From an uncultured Brachyspira sp. (GTDB lineage Bacteria > Spirochaetota > Brachyspiria > Brachyspirales > Brachyspiraceae): a DNA stretch of 64,000 nt. The notes beneath the pieces are model-generated. The model saw only the letters and a list, made by a program, of their open reading frames with translations, was not told the DNA's origin and searched no databases. Both the position numbers and the translations under genes were made by a program. Of this stretch, positions 1 to 9,081 are shown one piece after another. The stretch is from positions 1 to 64,000 of the forward strand of contig NZ_CAJUPR010000012.1 in assembly GCF_910588665.1 (NCBI RefSeq), written 5' to 3'. Numbering within the stretch: position 1 is the stretch's first letter; the number at the start of each line of letters is the position of its first letter.

Positions 1-488
1 TTTTTATTAGAACAAAATTTTAAGTAAAACTCTAAGGCATTATTTTTATCAAAATTTAAGGCAGAATTAAACATATCATCAATATACTTCAATTTAGAAA
101 TATTCCAATTATTAATATTCTGATTAAAACTTTCAGCTTTAAAGAACATACTTTCCATATTTACAACTTTAGAAGTGTCCCATTTATTTAAAGGCTGATT
201 AAAGTTTTTTGCTCCATAAAACATACAATACATATTTTCAACATTAGATACATTCCAATTATTTAATGGCTGATTAAAGCTTTCAGCTTTAAAGAACATA
301 CTTTCCATATTTACAACTTTAGAAGTGTCCCAAGTTTCTATTCCTGAAAAATCTTCTCTTTTGCTATCATAAAATAGTTCACTCATATCAGTTGTTAAGC
401 TTGTATCAATACTGCCTAGATTAATATTTTCATCTTCAGTTAATTTTTTTAATTCTTCTTTTGTTTCAGGTTTAAATTTTTTTTCCAT
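1..488 (-). CDS. BspA-like (DUF285) repeat protein, 5' part
   Basis: The ATG is at 488 and the frame stays open to the window edge, so only the first 162 codons are visible. After a charged N-terminus of about 30 residues come tandem repeats carrying the signatures SFNQPLNNWN and WDTSKVVNMESMF, which are typical of the DUF285/BspA-like leucine-rich repeat family. In other bacteria these repeats mediate surface attachment. No signal peptide is visible at this start, so either the protein is exported unusually or it is cytoplasmic. Two repeat units are nearly identical at DNA level. Family assignment is confident; the function is inferred from the family only. Confidence 0.85.
   Translation of the reverse strand, partial: MEKKFKPETKEELKKLTEDENINLGSIDTSLTTDMSELFYDSKREDFSGIETWDTSKVVNMESMFFKAESFNQPLNNWNVSNVENMYCMFYGAKNFNQPLNKWDTSKVVNMESMFFKAESFNQNINNWNISKLKYIDDMFNSALNFDKNNALEFYLKFCSNK
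130..332 (-). repeat. Internal direct repeat in the BspA-like gene
   Basis: Bases 130-182 and 280-332 are identical over 53 nt and sit exactly 150 nt (50 codons) apart, so recombination between them would keep the frame. The intervening unit is a diverged copy of the same repeat. Confidence 0.85.
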
Positions 489-557
489 TTTTTGATTTCC
501 TTGTATTTACTAAAAAGTTTTTCTGCATAACAGTTTTTTAATTTCAAAATATATATT

Positions 558-586
558 AATATATACTATATAAAAAAATAAATCAA
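558..586 (-). promoter_or_regulatory. Promoter for the BspA-like gene
   Basis: On the minus strand a TTGATT -35 (586-581) and a TATATT -10 (563-558) are separated by 17 nt. This places a transcript start about 60 nt upstream of the ATG at 488. The site is convincing by spacing, but the background is A+T rich. Confidence 0.5.
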
Positions 587-604
587 GTATATTATTAATA
601 TTAA

Positions 605-633
605 TTGACTAGTTTGTAATTATAGTTTAATAT
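605..633 (+). promoter_or_regulatory. Promoter for the OppA-like gene
   Basis: TTGACT (605-610) and TAATAT (628-633) are 17 nt apart, about 45 nt ahead of the ATG at 681. Together with the divergent promoter at 558-586 it fills this short intergenic space. Confidence 0.45.
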
Positions 634-680
634 ATAAATGTTTAATTAAAATATAATAGTATAATTTTTAGGAGTTTTTT

Positions 681-2306
681 ATGAAATCTATTAAAATATT
701 GCCGTACTATATAATAGTTTTATTGACTGTATTTTTATTAGTTTTTTCTTTTATTTCCTGCTCCAAATCTTCAAGAGCTTCCGACGGAATAGTTGTAAAT
801 TTAAGTGTGGAGCCTAAAACTATAGATCCAAGCTTAAATGCTCAGATATACGGAGTAATTTATATATCTCATATGTTTGAAGGATTAACAATCAGAGATA
901 GAAATAATAAAATAGTTCCGGGAGCTGCGGAGAGATGGGAAATAAGCAATAATGGTAAGACTTATACATTTTTCTTAAGAGAAAATGCATTTTGGTCTGA
1001 CGGAAAACCTGTTACTGCAGACGATTTTGTATATAGCTGGAGAAGACAGGTTGACCCTAAAGCGGCAAGCGAATACAGTTATCAGCATGAACCTGTAAAA
1101 AATGCTATGGCTATTAACAGAGGACAATTGCCTGTTGATTCTTTGGGTATTAAAGCTATAGATGATTATACTTTAGTTGTTGAATTGGAAGCGCCTACAG
1201 CTTATTTCTTGGAAGTTATAGCTTTTCCCACATTTGCGCCTTTAAGAAAAGATATAATAGAAGAATACGGAGACAGCTGGACTTTGAGTCCTGATACATA
1301 TATAGGAAATGGTCCTTATATTATGTATGAGAGAAATATAGATGAAAATATTGTTATGGTGAAAAATACCAACTATTGGAATGCAGACGATATTGTGGCT
1401 GAAAAAATAACATTTGTACTTATGCAAAACGGATCGGCGGCTGTGGCTGGAATAAAAAACGGAAGTCTGCATTTGGCTTATGAGCCTCCTCAGCAGGATA
1501 TACCAGCACTTTTAAATGAAGGACTAATACAGATTAAGCCTCTTATAGCTACATATTACTATCCTATTAATGTAACTAATGAATATTTAAAAGATCCCAG
1601 AGTGAGAAAAGCTCTGTCGCTTGCTATTGACAGAAATTATTTAGTTAAAAATGTTTCTAAAGGCGGACAGCGTCCTGCAGGTGCTTGGGTGCCTTATGAT
1701 GTTAATGATGCGGAAGGAGATTTTAGAGCTAATGGAGGAGATTTTTATGATATATCTGAAGAAGGCTATGCTGAAAATGTAGAAACTGCTAAACAATTAT
1801 TAGCAGAAGCAGGCTATCCTGATGGACAAGGATTTCCTGTTATAGAGTTTAAAACGGATCCAGGAAATCATGTAGGTATATTTGAAGCTGTACAGCAGAT
1901 GTGGAAAGAGCATCTTAATATATCTTCATCTATTACCCAGATAGATAATGCATTGCTTGGTCAGACTTTATTAGAAAAAAATTTTATGATAGGAAGACTT
2001 TATTGGTCTGCTGATTATTCGGATCCTATGTCTATGATGAGTTTATTTACAAGTTATAATACTCAAAATAACGGAGGCTACAGCAATAAAAGATATGATG
2101 ATCTTATAGCAAGTGCCATGTCTACAGATGATAATAATATAAGAATGAAAGCTATGCATGAAGCTGAAAGAATACTTATAGAAGAAGATATGGGAGCTAT
2201 ACCTATTTACTTCTTTACAGAGCCTTTGCTTGTTAGCCCTAAATTAAAAGATGTTGTGTATAATCCGCTTGGATTTCATAAGTTCTTCTATGCTTATATA
2301 GAGTAG
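681..2306 (+). CDS. oppA: Peptide ABC transporter substrate-binding lipoprotein (OppA type)
   Basis: This 541-residue protein has the size and sequence of family 5 extracellular solute-binding proteins (SBP_bac_5), which capture oligopeptides for an ABC importer. The N-terminus is a lipoprotein signal with lipobox FISC and the lipidated Cys at residue 27. Next comes the family opening NLSVEPKTIDPSLNAQIYG, then TYTFFLRENAFWSDGKPVTADDFVYSWRR in pieces typical of OppA. An AGGAG Shine-Dalgarno sits 5 nt before the ATG. No permease or ATPase genes are adjacent, so it is an orphan binding protein that must share a transporter encoded elsewhere. Peptide is the likely ligand; a nickel or other ligand cannot be excluded from sequence alone. 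Confidence 0.9.
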   Translation: MKSIKILPYYIIVLLTVFLLVFSFISCSKSSRASDGIVVNLSVEPKTIDPSLNAQIYGVIYISHMFEGLTIRDRNNKIVPGAAERWEISNNGKTYTFFLRENAFWSDGKPVTADDFVYSWRRQVDPKAASEYSYQHEPVKNAMAINRGQLPVDSLGIKAIDDYTLVVELEAPTAYFLEVIAFPTFAPLRKDIIEEYGDSWTLSPDTYIGNGPYIMYERNIDENIVMVKNTNYWNADDIVAEKITFVLMQNGSAAVAGIKNGSLHLAYEPPQQDIPALLNEGLIQIKPLIATYYYPINVTNEYLKDPRVRKALSLAIDRNYLVKNVSKGGQRPAGAWVPYDVNDAEGDFRANGGDFYDISEEGYAENVETAKQLLAEAGYPDGQGFPVIEFKTDPGNHVGIFEAVQQMWKEHLNISSSITQIDNALLGQTLLEKNFMIGRLYWSADYSDPMSMMSLFTSYNTQNNGGYSNKRYDDLIASAMSTDDNNIRMKAMHEAERILIEEDMGAIPIYFFTEPLLVSPKLKDVVYNPLGFHKFFYAYIE

Positions 2307-2328
2307 CATATCGGCATTATAATTAAAT

Positions 2329-2360
2329 AATAGGCGGTATATTTATTTATATTGCCTATT
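2329..2360 (+). terminator. Hairpin terminator after the OppA-like gene
   Basis: AATAGGC (2329-2335) pairs perfectly with GCCTATT (2354-2360), with more A-T pairing inside. A short T-rich tail follows. It lies 23 nt after the stop codon. Confidence 0.55.
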
Positions 2361-2482
2361 GTTTTATATACTATTATTCTAAATTATTTTATATAATATC
2401 TGATTTTAAAAAAAATAATAAACTTGAAATCTTTTTATAATAGTGTTAAATATATAACTCTATTTTATTATTAGGCGGTGCA

Positions 2483-3877
2483 ATTATAAAAAAAGCTAAA
2501 AAAATTATAGCGGTTATTTTTCTTTTAATAATAATATTATTTATAAGTTCATGCGATACTTTTGACATGTATATAAGAAAAGCTTTAGAAGGTGTAAATC
2601 TTTATGAGCTTAGTGTTTTCGGCGAATCTTTGGGAAGAGATATAAAAGTTGTTGAGCTTAGGGGATTTGATGTAAATAATTTCAGAAATGACAGAGTTTC
2701 TTATTATATAAATAAATATCAGGGGAGCTGGAAGCCTTATATGCAGAAAATTATAGACAGATCTCAGATATATCTGCCTTATATAAAGGAAGTTTTTAAA
2801 GAAAAAGGAGTTCCCGAAGATTTAGTTTATCTGCCTATAATAGAAAGCGATTTTAATACTCAGGCAGTCTCTCATGCAGGAGCTGCAGGTTTATGGCAGT
2901 TTATGCCTATGACAGGAGCTATATATAATCTAAAAGTAAATTACTGGTCTGATGACAGATTCGATCCCGAACGCTCAACAAAAGCCGCTGCGGATCATTT
3001 GGTGAGACTTGATAAAAACTTTAAGTCTTGGGTTATAGCCTTAATTGCATATAATGCAGGAGGAGGTAGAATATCAAGAGCTATACAAGAAGTAAAAAGC
3101 AATGATTTTGAAGATTTGCTTAAAGCAGGGGTTCTGCCGAAAGAAACCGAAGAATATATACCTAAATATGTTGCCTCTGTTATAATAGCTAAAAATCCCG
3201 AAAAATTTGGTTTCGTAATCAATAAGCCTAATGTTGTTTTTCCTCAGGGAGATTTAGTTTATGTGGACGATGCAGCCGATTTATCAGTTATAGCTAAAAT
3301 GATGGATATTGATACTGAGGATATAAAAGCTTTAAATCCTCATTTAGCCAGAGGCGTAACACCTCCTGGTATGATTAGATATCCTATAAGAGTTCCCAAA
3401 GGTATGGGCAGCAAATTTAATGAAACTTTTGCAAAAATACCAGCTTCCGAAAGAGTTACATTCAGAAGACATGAGGTAAAAATGAATGAAACACTTTCTC
3501 ATCTGTCTAAGTTCTATAATGTTCCAGTTAATGCAATTGCGGATATAAATAAATTAAAATCAAGAGAGCTTAATATAGGACAGCAGGTTATGATTCCTAT
3601 TCAGGGTCTTGATAATGCTAAGCAGATTGATTTAGCTCAGTATGAAGGAGAACAGCAAAGAATAAGAGAAGGAAAATTTGTTTATTTTGAATCTTTGCCG
3701 CCTCCCGATTATGAATACAGAGATATAATGTACCATATCAGAGCAGGGGATACTCTTTGGGTAATTGCCAGAAAATTTAATATTGACATAGCAGAAATAA
3801 AAGCTTGGAATAAATTAAACAGCAATGTGCTTTCTATAGGTACGGAAATATTTTTGAGAATACCCATAAACAAATAA
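2483..3877 (+). CDS. mltD: Membrane-bound lytic murein transglycosylase, MltD type, with two LysM domains
   Basis: The SLT lysozyme-like domain carries the catalytic glutamate in PIIESDFN (Glu93 counted from the ATG at 2567), followed by SHAGAAGLWQFMP and ALIAYNAGGGRI. Two LysM peptidoglycan-binding domains follow, at about residues 301-345 and 389-434 in the same numbering. The enzyme cleaves glycan strands to anhydromuropeptides. The first ATG (2567) lies inside the mature protein. Upstream in the same frame is an uninterrupted lipoprotein signal with two lysine pairs, a hydrophobic stretch and the lipobox ISSC (Cys codon 2552-2554). The frame has no ATG, GTG or TTG there, but an ATT at 2483 lies 4 nt after GGCGG. 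I therefore place the start at 2483. Function is secure, the start is not. Confidence 0.85.
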   Translation: MIKKAKKIIAVIFLLIIILFISSCDTFDMYIRKALEGVNLYELSVFGESLGRDIKVVELRGFDVNNFRNDRVSYYINKYQGSWKPYMQKIIDRSQIYLPYIKEVFKEKGVPEDLVYLPIIESDFNTQAVSHAGAAGLWQFMPMTGAIYNLKVNYWSDDRFDPERSTKAAADHLVRLDKNFKSWVIALIAYNAGGGRISRAIQEVKSNDFEDLLKAGVLPKETEEYIPKYVASVIIAKNPEKFGFVINKPNVVFPQGDLVYVDDAADLSVIAKMMDIDTEDIKALNPHLARGVTPPGMIRYPIRVPKGMGSKFNETFAKIPASERVTFRRHEVKMNETLSHLSKFYNVPVNAIADINKLKSRELNIGQQVMIPIQGLDNAKQIDLAQYEGEQQRIREGKFVYFESLPPPDYEYRDIMYHIRAGDTLWVIARKFNIDIAEIKAWNKLNSNVLSIGTEIFLRIPINK

Positions 3878-3886
3878 TATTATTTG
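3871..3886. terminator. Palindrome across two convergent stop codons
   Basis: The 16-nt sequence CAAATAATATTATTTG is a perfect palindrome. It covers the stop codons of the lytic transglycosylase (plus) and the GT10 gene (minus), which are only 2 nt apart. T-rich sequence follows. It could act as a minimal two-way terminator, but the stem is A-T only and has no separate loop. Confidence 0.3.
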
Positions 3887-4974
3887 AGTTTTTCATTTAT
3901 AAGTTTTTCTAACCTATTAAGTATTTTTACTCTCCTATCCCAAAGATAATCTATCATAGTATCATATATTTTTATCTGCTTTTGAAAAGAATCAAATAAT
4001 TTCTCATCTTTATGAAGTTTTTCTATTTCTTTTATAAGTTCTGTATTATCTTCATCTTTTCTGAAAAATAATAATGCATTTTTATTAACTAAATCGGACT
4101 CTATATTTTCATCGCCATTATAGATAGGTATGCATCCTGCTTTAAAAGAATCAAAAAGTTTTTCTGTTACATATCCGTTGCTGATTGTATTTTCAGGGCA
4201 CATATTAAACTTAAAATCTTTTAAATATTCTACTTTATTATCATTAAAATTAAGTTTTAATGTATCATCATTATGAAATAATTTACTGGGACAATTTATA
4301 TAATCTATTTTAGAAATTTGATTATACATTTGAGTTCTTATATTAGTAGCATCATGACTTGCAACTAATGAAGCAAATTTTATTTTTTTAGATTTAGCAT
4401 TATTGATATTATCTATAACTTTTTTAATGTTATCTTTAGTATAGTTTTTATTATCCAAAAGTTCATGAAAATTATAAAATATCCAAAGAGGAAATCTGAT
4501 ATAATTTTGATATCTATTTTCATCTAATCTGTCAAAACCAATTGATAAATCCACATCATTAATACAATTATCAGAATAATCTGACCAATTTTTATCAATA
4601 GCTTTATTTGATACGCATTCACCTGTATAGAATATTTTTATTTTAGCTTTAGATTTTTCTAAGAAATACCTTTTACCTATTGGACCGAAAACCTCTATAT
4701 CTGGTTTGTAGCTTATTTCCAAATCATTAATATAATTATTTTTTATTGCAAGATATAAATTATTATCTTTAAAAAATTTTTCATCTATTAACCATTCATT
4801 AGTAATAAAAAAAGTTTTTTTATTTTTTATATTTTTTGAATAAGACAAATAATTAAGCCAATAAAAAAAGTTCCTTGTTATCAAATTATCTCTCATCATT
4901 GACCATCTGAACTTATCTCTTAAACTTCTAACTGGTATAAGCCATGCAAGATAATGAATAAAGTTTTTTTTCAT
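3880..4974 (-). CDS. Glycosyltransferase family 10 (fucosyltransferase-like)
   Basis: The C-terminal half has the GT10 alpha-1,3-fucosyltransferase signature: FNMCPENTISNGYVTEKLFD at residues 256-275, followed by AGCIPIYNG. Upstream are YTGEC (116-120) and GFDRL with YIRFPLW, also typical of GT10. The expected reaction is transfer of L-fucose from GDP-fucose to a sugar acceptor. The N-terminus is not a signal peptide, so the enzyme is cytoplasmic or membrane-associated. The Shine-Dalgarno AGGAA is 7 nt before the ATG. It lies 267 nt downstream of gmd and fcl on the same strand, so donor synthesis and transfer are encoded together. The acceptor is unknown; a surface glycolipid or glycoprotein is likely. 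Confidence 0.85.
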   Translation of the reverse strand: MKKNFIHYLAWLIPVRSLRDKFRWSMMRDNLITRNFFYWLNYLSYSKNIKNKKTFFITNEWLIDEKFFKDNNLYLAIKNNYINDLEISYKPDIEVFGPIGKRYFLEKSKAKIKIFYTGECVSNKAIDKNWSDYSDNCINDVDLSIGFDRLDENRYQNYIRFPLWIFYNFHELLDNKNYTKDNIKKVIDNINNAKSKKIKFASLVASHDATNIRTQMYNQISKIDYINCPSKLFHNDDTLKLNFNDNKVEYLKDFKFNMCPENTISNGYVTEKLFDSFKAGCIPIYNGDENIESDLVNKNALLFFRKDEDNTELIKEIEKLHKDEKLFDSFQKQIKIYDTMIDYLWDRRVKILNRLEKLINEKLK

Positions 4975-5241
4975 AATTACAATTCCTATTTTGATATTTT
5001 ATTATAATTTTTTAAGATGCTTATATCTGCCTTATTTTTGTAATAAATATGAGCATTAATGGAATAAAAATTTTTTTTATTTGTTTTTGAAAGATATAAA
5101 AAGATTTATAACATTTATTAATATTTATAAAAGAAACAAAAGTAACCCATAAATTAAATTTATGAGTTAATATAAAAAAGATTATAGATGATATTAGATT
5201 ATTTTGTTGTGTATGCATTCTTAATTATATAGTACCTTTTT

Positions 5242-6228
5242 TTATAAGTTCAAGTTAGCATTTTTTAAATCATATTCTAACATTATTTTAACTAGTTCTT
5301 TAAATGTAGTTTTTGGTTTCCAGCCCAATTTTTCTTTTGCCTTTGAAGGATCTCCTAATAAAAGATCAACCTCTGCAGGTCTGTAATATCTAGGATCTAT
5401 TTCTACATATTTTTTCCAATCAAGCCCAACAAGTCCGAAAGCTTCATCTAAGAATTCTTTAACAGAATGTGTTTCACCTGTAGCTATAACATAATCATCA
5501 GCATTTTCCTGCTGAAGCATAAGCCACATAGCGTAAACATAATCCTTAGCATATCCCCAGTCTCTTTTAGAATCCAAATTACCTAAATATAATTTATCCT
5601 GCTGTTTATTAAGTATTCTTGCAATAGCATGAGTAATTTTTTTAGTTACAAAAGTTTCGCCTCTTCTGGGACTTTCATGATTAAATAGTATTCCATTACA
5701 TGCATACATATCATAGCTTTCTCTATAATTTACAGTTATCCAATATGAATATACTTTAGCGCAAGCATAAGGACTTCTAGGATAAAAAGGCGTTTTTTCT
5801 GTCTGGGGTGTTTCAACTACTTTTCCATACAGTTCGCTAGTTGATGCCTGATAAAATCTTGTTTTTATTTGAGTTTCTTTAATAGCATCTAATAATCTTA
5901 TTGTGCCAAGTCCTGAAACATCAGCTGTATATTCAGGCATATCAAAACTTACTCTTACATGACTTTGAGCCGCTAAATTATATATTTCATCAGGCTGCAG
6001 TTTTTCCAACAGTCTTGATAAATTAGAGCTGTCGGATAAATCACCATAATGAAGAAACATTCTTACATCATTAATATGAGGATCTTTATATAAATGATCT
6101 ATTCTTTCAGTATTAAAAGATGAACTTCTTCTAATAATACCATGTACTTCATAACCTTTTTCTAATAAAAGTTCTGTTAAATATGAACCGTCTTGTCCTG
6201 TTATTCCTGTAATAAGTGCTTTTTTCAT
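5242..6228 (-). CDS. gmd: GDP-mannose 4,6-dehydratase
   Basis: Short-chain dehydrogenase fold enzyme converting GDP-D-mannose to GDP-4-keto-6-deoxy-D-mannose. The NAD(P)-binding loop GITGQDG is at residues 8-14. The active-site set is present as Thr130 and Glu132 in QASTSELYG, then Tyr154 and Lys158 in YACAK. The family-specific stretch NHESPRRGETFVTKKIT is intact. At 328 residues it is shorter than the roughly 370 of many Gmd proteins, but ends in a normal KLGWKP...LV.IML tail. It starts 9 nt after fcl with Shine-Dalgarno AGGA and is surely cotranscribed with it. It acts in the cytoplasm, just before Fcl. Confidence 0.95.
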   Translation of the reverse strand: MKKALITGITGQDGSYLTELLLEKGYEVHGIIRRSSSFNTERIDHLYKDPHINDVRMFLHYGDLSDSSNLSRLLEKLQPDEIYNLAAQSHVRVSFDMPEYTADVSGLGTIRLLDAIKETQIKTRFYQASTSELYGKVVETPQTEKTPFYPRSPYACAKVYSYWITVNYRESYDMYACNGILFNHESPRRGETFVTKKITHAIARILNKQQDKLYLGNLDSKRDWGYAKDYVYAMWLMLQQENADDYVIATGETHSVKEFLDEAFGLVGLDWKKYVEIDPRYYRPAEVDLLLGDPSKAKEKLGWKPKTTFKELVKIMLEYDLKNANLNL

Positions 6229-6237
6229 TTTTATATC

Positions 6238-7173
6238 CTACTGTTTAATACAATTTTCCAAGAAATCTTTATAAGCTATTTTTAAGCCTTCTTCAAGTTC
6301 TGTCTTATATTTCCAGCCTAAAGAATTAATTTTTGATACATCAAGTAATTTCCTCATAGTACCATCAGGTTTAGAACTGTCTAATATTATATTTCCTTCA
6401 AAACCTACAATTTTTTTTATTAATTCTGCCAGTTCTCTAATTGTAGTCTCTTTTCCTGAACCTATATTTATAAACTTTCCTATATCTTCGGCATTTTTAT
6501 TTTCCATCAAATAAATACAGGCTTCTGCTAAATCATCAGAAAACATAAACTCTCTTAATGGCGTACCGCTTCCCCAAATAACAGTTTCTTTTAAATTATT
6601 TATTTTAGCTTCATGAAATCTTCTTATAAGCATAGGTATAACATGAGCATTTTCAGTATGATAATTATCATTAATGCCGTAAAGATTGCATGGCATAATA
6701 GATATATAATTTGTTTTGTATTGTCTGTTATAAGCATCGCATAATTCTATACCTGCAATTTTTGCTAAAGCATAAGGTCTGTTTGTGCTCTCTAAATATC
6801 CAGAAAGCAAATATTCTTCTTTTATAGGCTGAGGGCATTCTTTAGGATATATGCAGCTTGAACCTAAAAACATCAATTTTTCAATATTATATTTATAAGA
6901 TGCTTCTATTATATTATTTTGTATTTGTAAATTATTTAAAAGAAAATCAACAGGATATGTATTGTTGGCATATATTCCGCCTACTTTAGCTGCTGATAAA
7001 AAAACCCATTGCGGCTTCTCTTTTTCAAAAAAATCAAATACTTCTTGTCTAGTTCTTAAATCTAATTCTGAATGTGTTTTTCTTATTATAGTATTATATC
7101 CGTTTTTAGTGAGAACTCTATCTATAGCACTTCCCACTAAACCTTTATGACCTGCTATATATATTTTTTTCAA
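6238..7173 (-). CDS. fcl: GDP-L-fucose synthase
   Basis: A bifunctional epimerase/reductase that turns GDP-4-keto-6-deoxy-mannose into GDP-L-fucose with NADPH. The coenzyme loop GHKGLVG is at residues 8-14. The catalytic region has SSCIYP with Ser105/106, then Tyr134 and Lys138 in YALAK. Length (311) fits WcaG/Fcl. Translation starts at a TTG (7173-7171), with AGGAG 5 nt upstream; no ATG gives an intact coenzyme loop. The gene begins 18 nt after the transporter gene upstream, with its Shine-Dalgarno directly after that stop codon, so the transporter, fcl and gmd form one operon. Confidence 0.95.
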   Translation of the reverse strand: MKKIYIAGHKGLVGSAIDRVLTKNGYNTIIRKTHSELDLRTRQEVFDFFEKEKPQWVFLSAAKVGGIYANNTYPVDFLLNNLQIQNNIIEASYKYNIEKLMFLGSSCIYPKECPQPIKEEYLLSGYLESTNRPYALAKIAGIELCDAYNRQYKTNYISIMPCNLYGINDNYHTENAHVIPMLIRRFHEAKINNLKETVIWGSGTPLREFMFSDDLAEACIYLMENKNAEDIGKFINIGSGKETTIRELAELIKKIVGFEGNIILDSSKPDGTMRKLLDVSKINSLGWKYKTELEEGLKIAYKDFLENCIKQ

Positions 7174-7191
7174 AATTACTCCTATAAAAGT

Positions 7192-8862
7192 TTATTTATC
7201 TTTTCCTGTTATAGCTTCCACTATATTAACAAGGTTGGCAATAGAGCGGTTGAAGTATACTAATACATCTCCGTATAAATGAGCATTTAAAGCGGGTATT
7301 AGTGATTTATCAACATTATCATAATGTCTTTCTCTGGCTTCATAATAAAAACCTTTAATTTCATGATATTTTTTCATAGCCTCATCATATACTTTTTCTT
7401 TATTTAGATAATAATATTCAAGTATTAAACCTGATAAATAATCTATGAAATTTTTATTATTATCAATCATTTTTATTATGTCTTCCTTCTGAGTTTCGTT
7501 AAATAATGTTTTCTTTTCATTTCCTTTAATAATAGCCTTTCCTAAATCTTTTAAATTATCTCCTAAATTTTCATAATATGTGCTTATATTTATAAGAGAT
7601 GCAATATTTTCAGAGTTTAAAGTATTTTTACCAAGAAGTTTTAACAAAAAAGTATGAATTTCATGATCCGTATTGTCAAGCATTTTTTCATGATCTCTTA
7701 TTTTTGTAAGCAGTCTTTCACTGGGATTTTCAAATAACTGTTCTATTCTTGAAAGCATTTTTTTAGCAATTTCACCCATATAAGTAACTTCTTTTCTTAC
7801 CTCTATTTCAGCAGAAACAGGCATATTTAAAAGCTTATCTGAAAGCACGCTGACATGCTTTTCATCTTCTTTTTCTTTAATAAGAAGGCATACTATTTTT
7901 TCAAGTTTTTCAGTCAGAAAATAAAATACTATAACATTTATAATATTAAATATTGTATGCGCTGCCGCTATATAAAAAGATATATTAACATATTTATTAT
8001 TTACAACTAGATTAGGATCTCCTATATTCATAAATCCTACAGCAATATCTACAAATTTAATATAATAAGGGAATAAGAAGAATATATATATAACACCGAA
8101 TATATTAAACAGACAGTGAACTAATGCGGATCTTTTAGCATTTGTTGAAGCTCCTAAAGTTGCCAAAACTACCGTAATTGTAGTGCCTATATTCTGACCT
8201 AATATTAAAGCCACTCCTGTAGGATAGTCTATCAATCCTACTGTAGCCAGCGATATTGTAACGCCCAATGCCGCACTGCTTGATTGTATTATGGCGGTAA
8301 CAATCATGCCTATCATTATGCATAAAAATCTTCCATACATAGTATCTGCATTTGCAAGTAAAAATATTTTTTCAAAATCTTCGGTTCCCCTTACTCCTTC
8401 AAATGCTAATTTCATAAGTATAAGTCCGTAAAATATCATACCGAAACCCATCAGTATTTCACCGAAGAATTTTAATTTTCTATTTTCGGAGCCGAATATT
8501 ATTATAATTGAGCCTATTCCCAGAGAGGGAAGGGCAACCGTATCTATATTAAGTGATATTATCCAGCCTGTAACAGTAGTACCTATATTGGCACCAAGTA
8601 TTATATTTATTGCCTGCGAAAGTGTAAGTATATTTGCATTTACAAAGCTTACAGTCATTACCGTAGTGGCGCTGCTTGACTGAACTATTGCTGTTATTAA
8701 AAAACCTATTGATATGCCTAGAATTTTATTCTTGGTTACTTTATTTAGTATTTCTTTTAATGTATTTTCTGTGCTTTCCTGAAGTCCTTCCGAAAAAACT
8801 TTAAGACCGTATATGAAAAGTCCGAATCCGCCAATAAGATAGAAAGCTAAGTTTAAAAGCAT
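7192..8862 (-). CDS. Na+/phosphate cotransporter family protein with PhoU-like domain
   Basis: The N-terminal part (about residues 1-320) is a polytopic membrane domain holding the two inverted QSSSA motifs of the NptA/YjbB (PNaS) family: VQSSSATTVMTVSF and IQSSSAALGVTISL. Each is followed by an ANIGTT or QNIGTT motif. The C-terminal 200 residues form a soluble helical PhoU-like domain. The family exports or imports phosphate with sodium; direction cannot be read from sequence. AGGA precedes the ATG. It is the first gene of an operon with fcl and gmd. No functional link to fucose is obvious, so it may be a passenger in the transcript. Confidence 0.9.
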   Translation of the reverse strand: MLLNLAFYLIGGFGLFIYGLKVFSEGLQESTENTLKEILNKVTKNKILGISIGFLITAIVQSSSATTVMTVSFVNANILTLSQAINIILGANIGTTVTGWIISLNIDTVALPSLGIGSIIIIFGSENRKLKFFGEILMGFGMIFYGLILMKLAFEGVRGTEDFEKIFLLANADTMYGRFLCIMIGMIVTAIIQSSSAALGVTISLATVGLIDYPTGVALILGQNIGTTITVVLATLGASTNAKRSALVHCLFNIFGVIYIFFLFPYYIKFVDIAVGFMNIGDPNLVVNNKYVNISFYIAAAHTIFNIINVIVFYFLTEKLEKIVCLLIKEKEDEKHVSVLSDKLLNMPVSAEIEVRKEVTYMGEIAKKMLSRIEQLFENPSERLLTKIRDHEKMLDNTDHEIHTFLLKLLGKNTLNSENIASLINISTYYENLGDNLKDLGKAIIKGNEKKTLFNETQKEDIIKMIDNNKNFIDYLSGLILEYYYLNKEKVYDEAMKKYHEIKGFYYEARERHYDNVDKSLIPALNAHLYGDVLVYFNRSIANLVNIVEAITGKDK

Positions 8863-8900
8863 ATTGTAATCCTATTATTTTTATTCATCTAGGCTCGTTT

Positions 8901-8928
8901 AGAATATCATAAATAGTTAAAAAGTCAA
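8901..8928 (-). promoter_or_regulatory. Promoter of the transporter-fcl-gmd operon
   Basis: Minus-strand TTGACT (8928-8923) and TATTCT (8906-8901) are 16 nt apart. A start near 8894 gives a leader of about 30 nt before the ATG at 8862. Confidence 0.55.
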
Positions 8929-9081
8929 TAAAAAATAAATTATTATGTTAATTGAATATATGTATTTTAATTGTTTTATAGAATATTTACTATAGATATA
9001 AATAATTTTTTATTGTTGCTATACTCCTGCCGAGTATGCACCTTATGATTGTGACCTTCAGGTCTGTGCTTGCCTTCGGCA

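Noticed and set aside
5021..5218. 65-codon minus-strand frame between gmd and the GT10 gene
   Set aside because: No Shine-Dalgarno, composition typical of A+T-rich noncoding DNA, no recognisable sequence. The 267-nt gap shows no other gene.
8942..8952. ATTATGTTAAT upstream of the Na+/Pi transporter as another operator
   Set aside because: It matches one half-site of the giant-gene palindrome but has no inverted partner; one such 11-mer is expected by chance in DNA of this composition.
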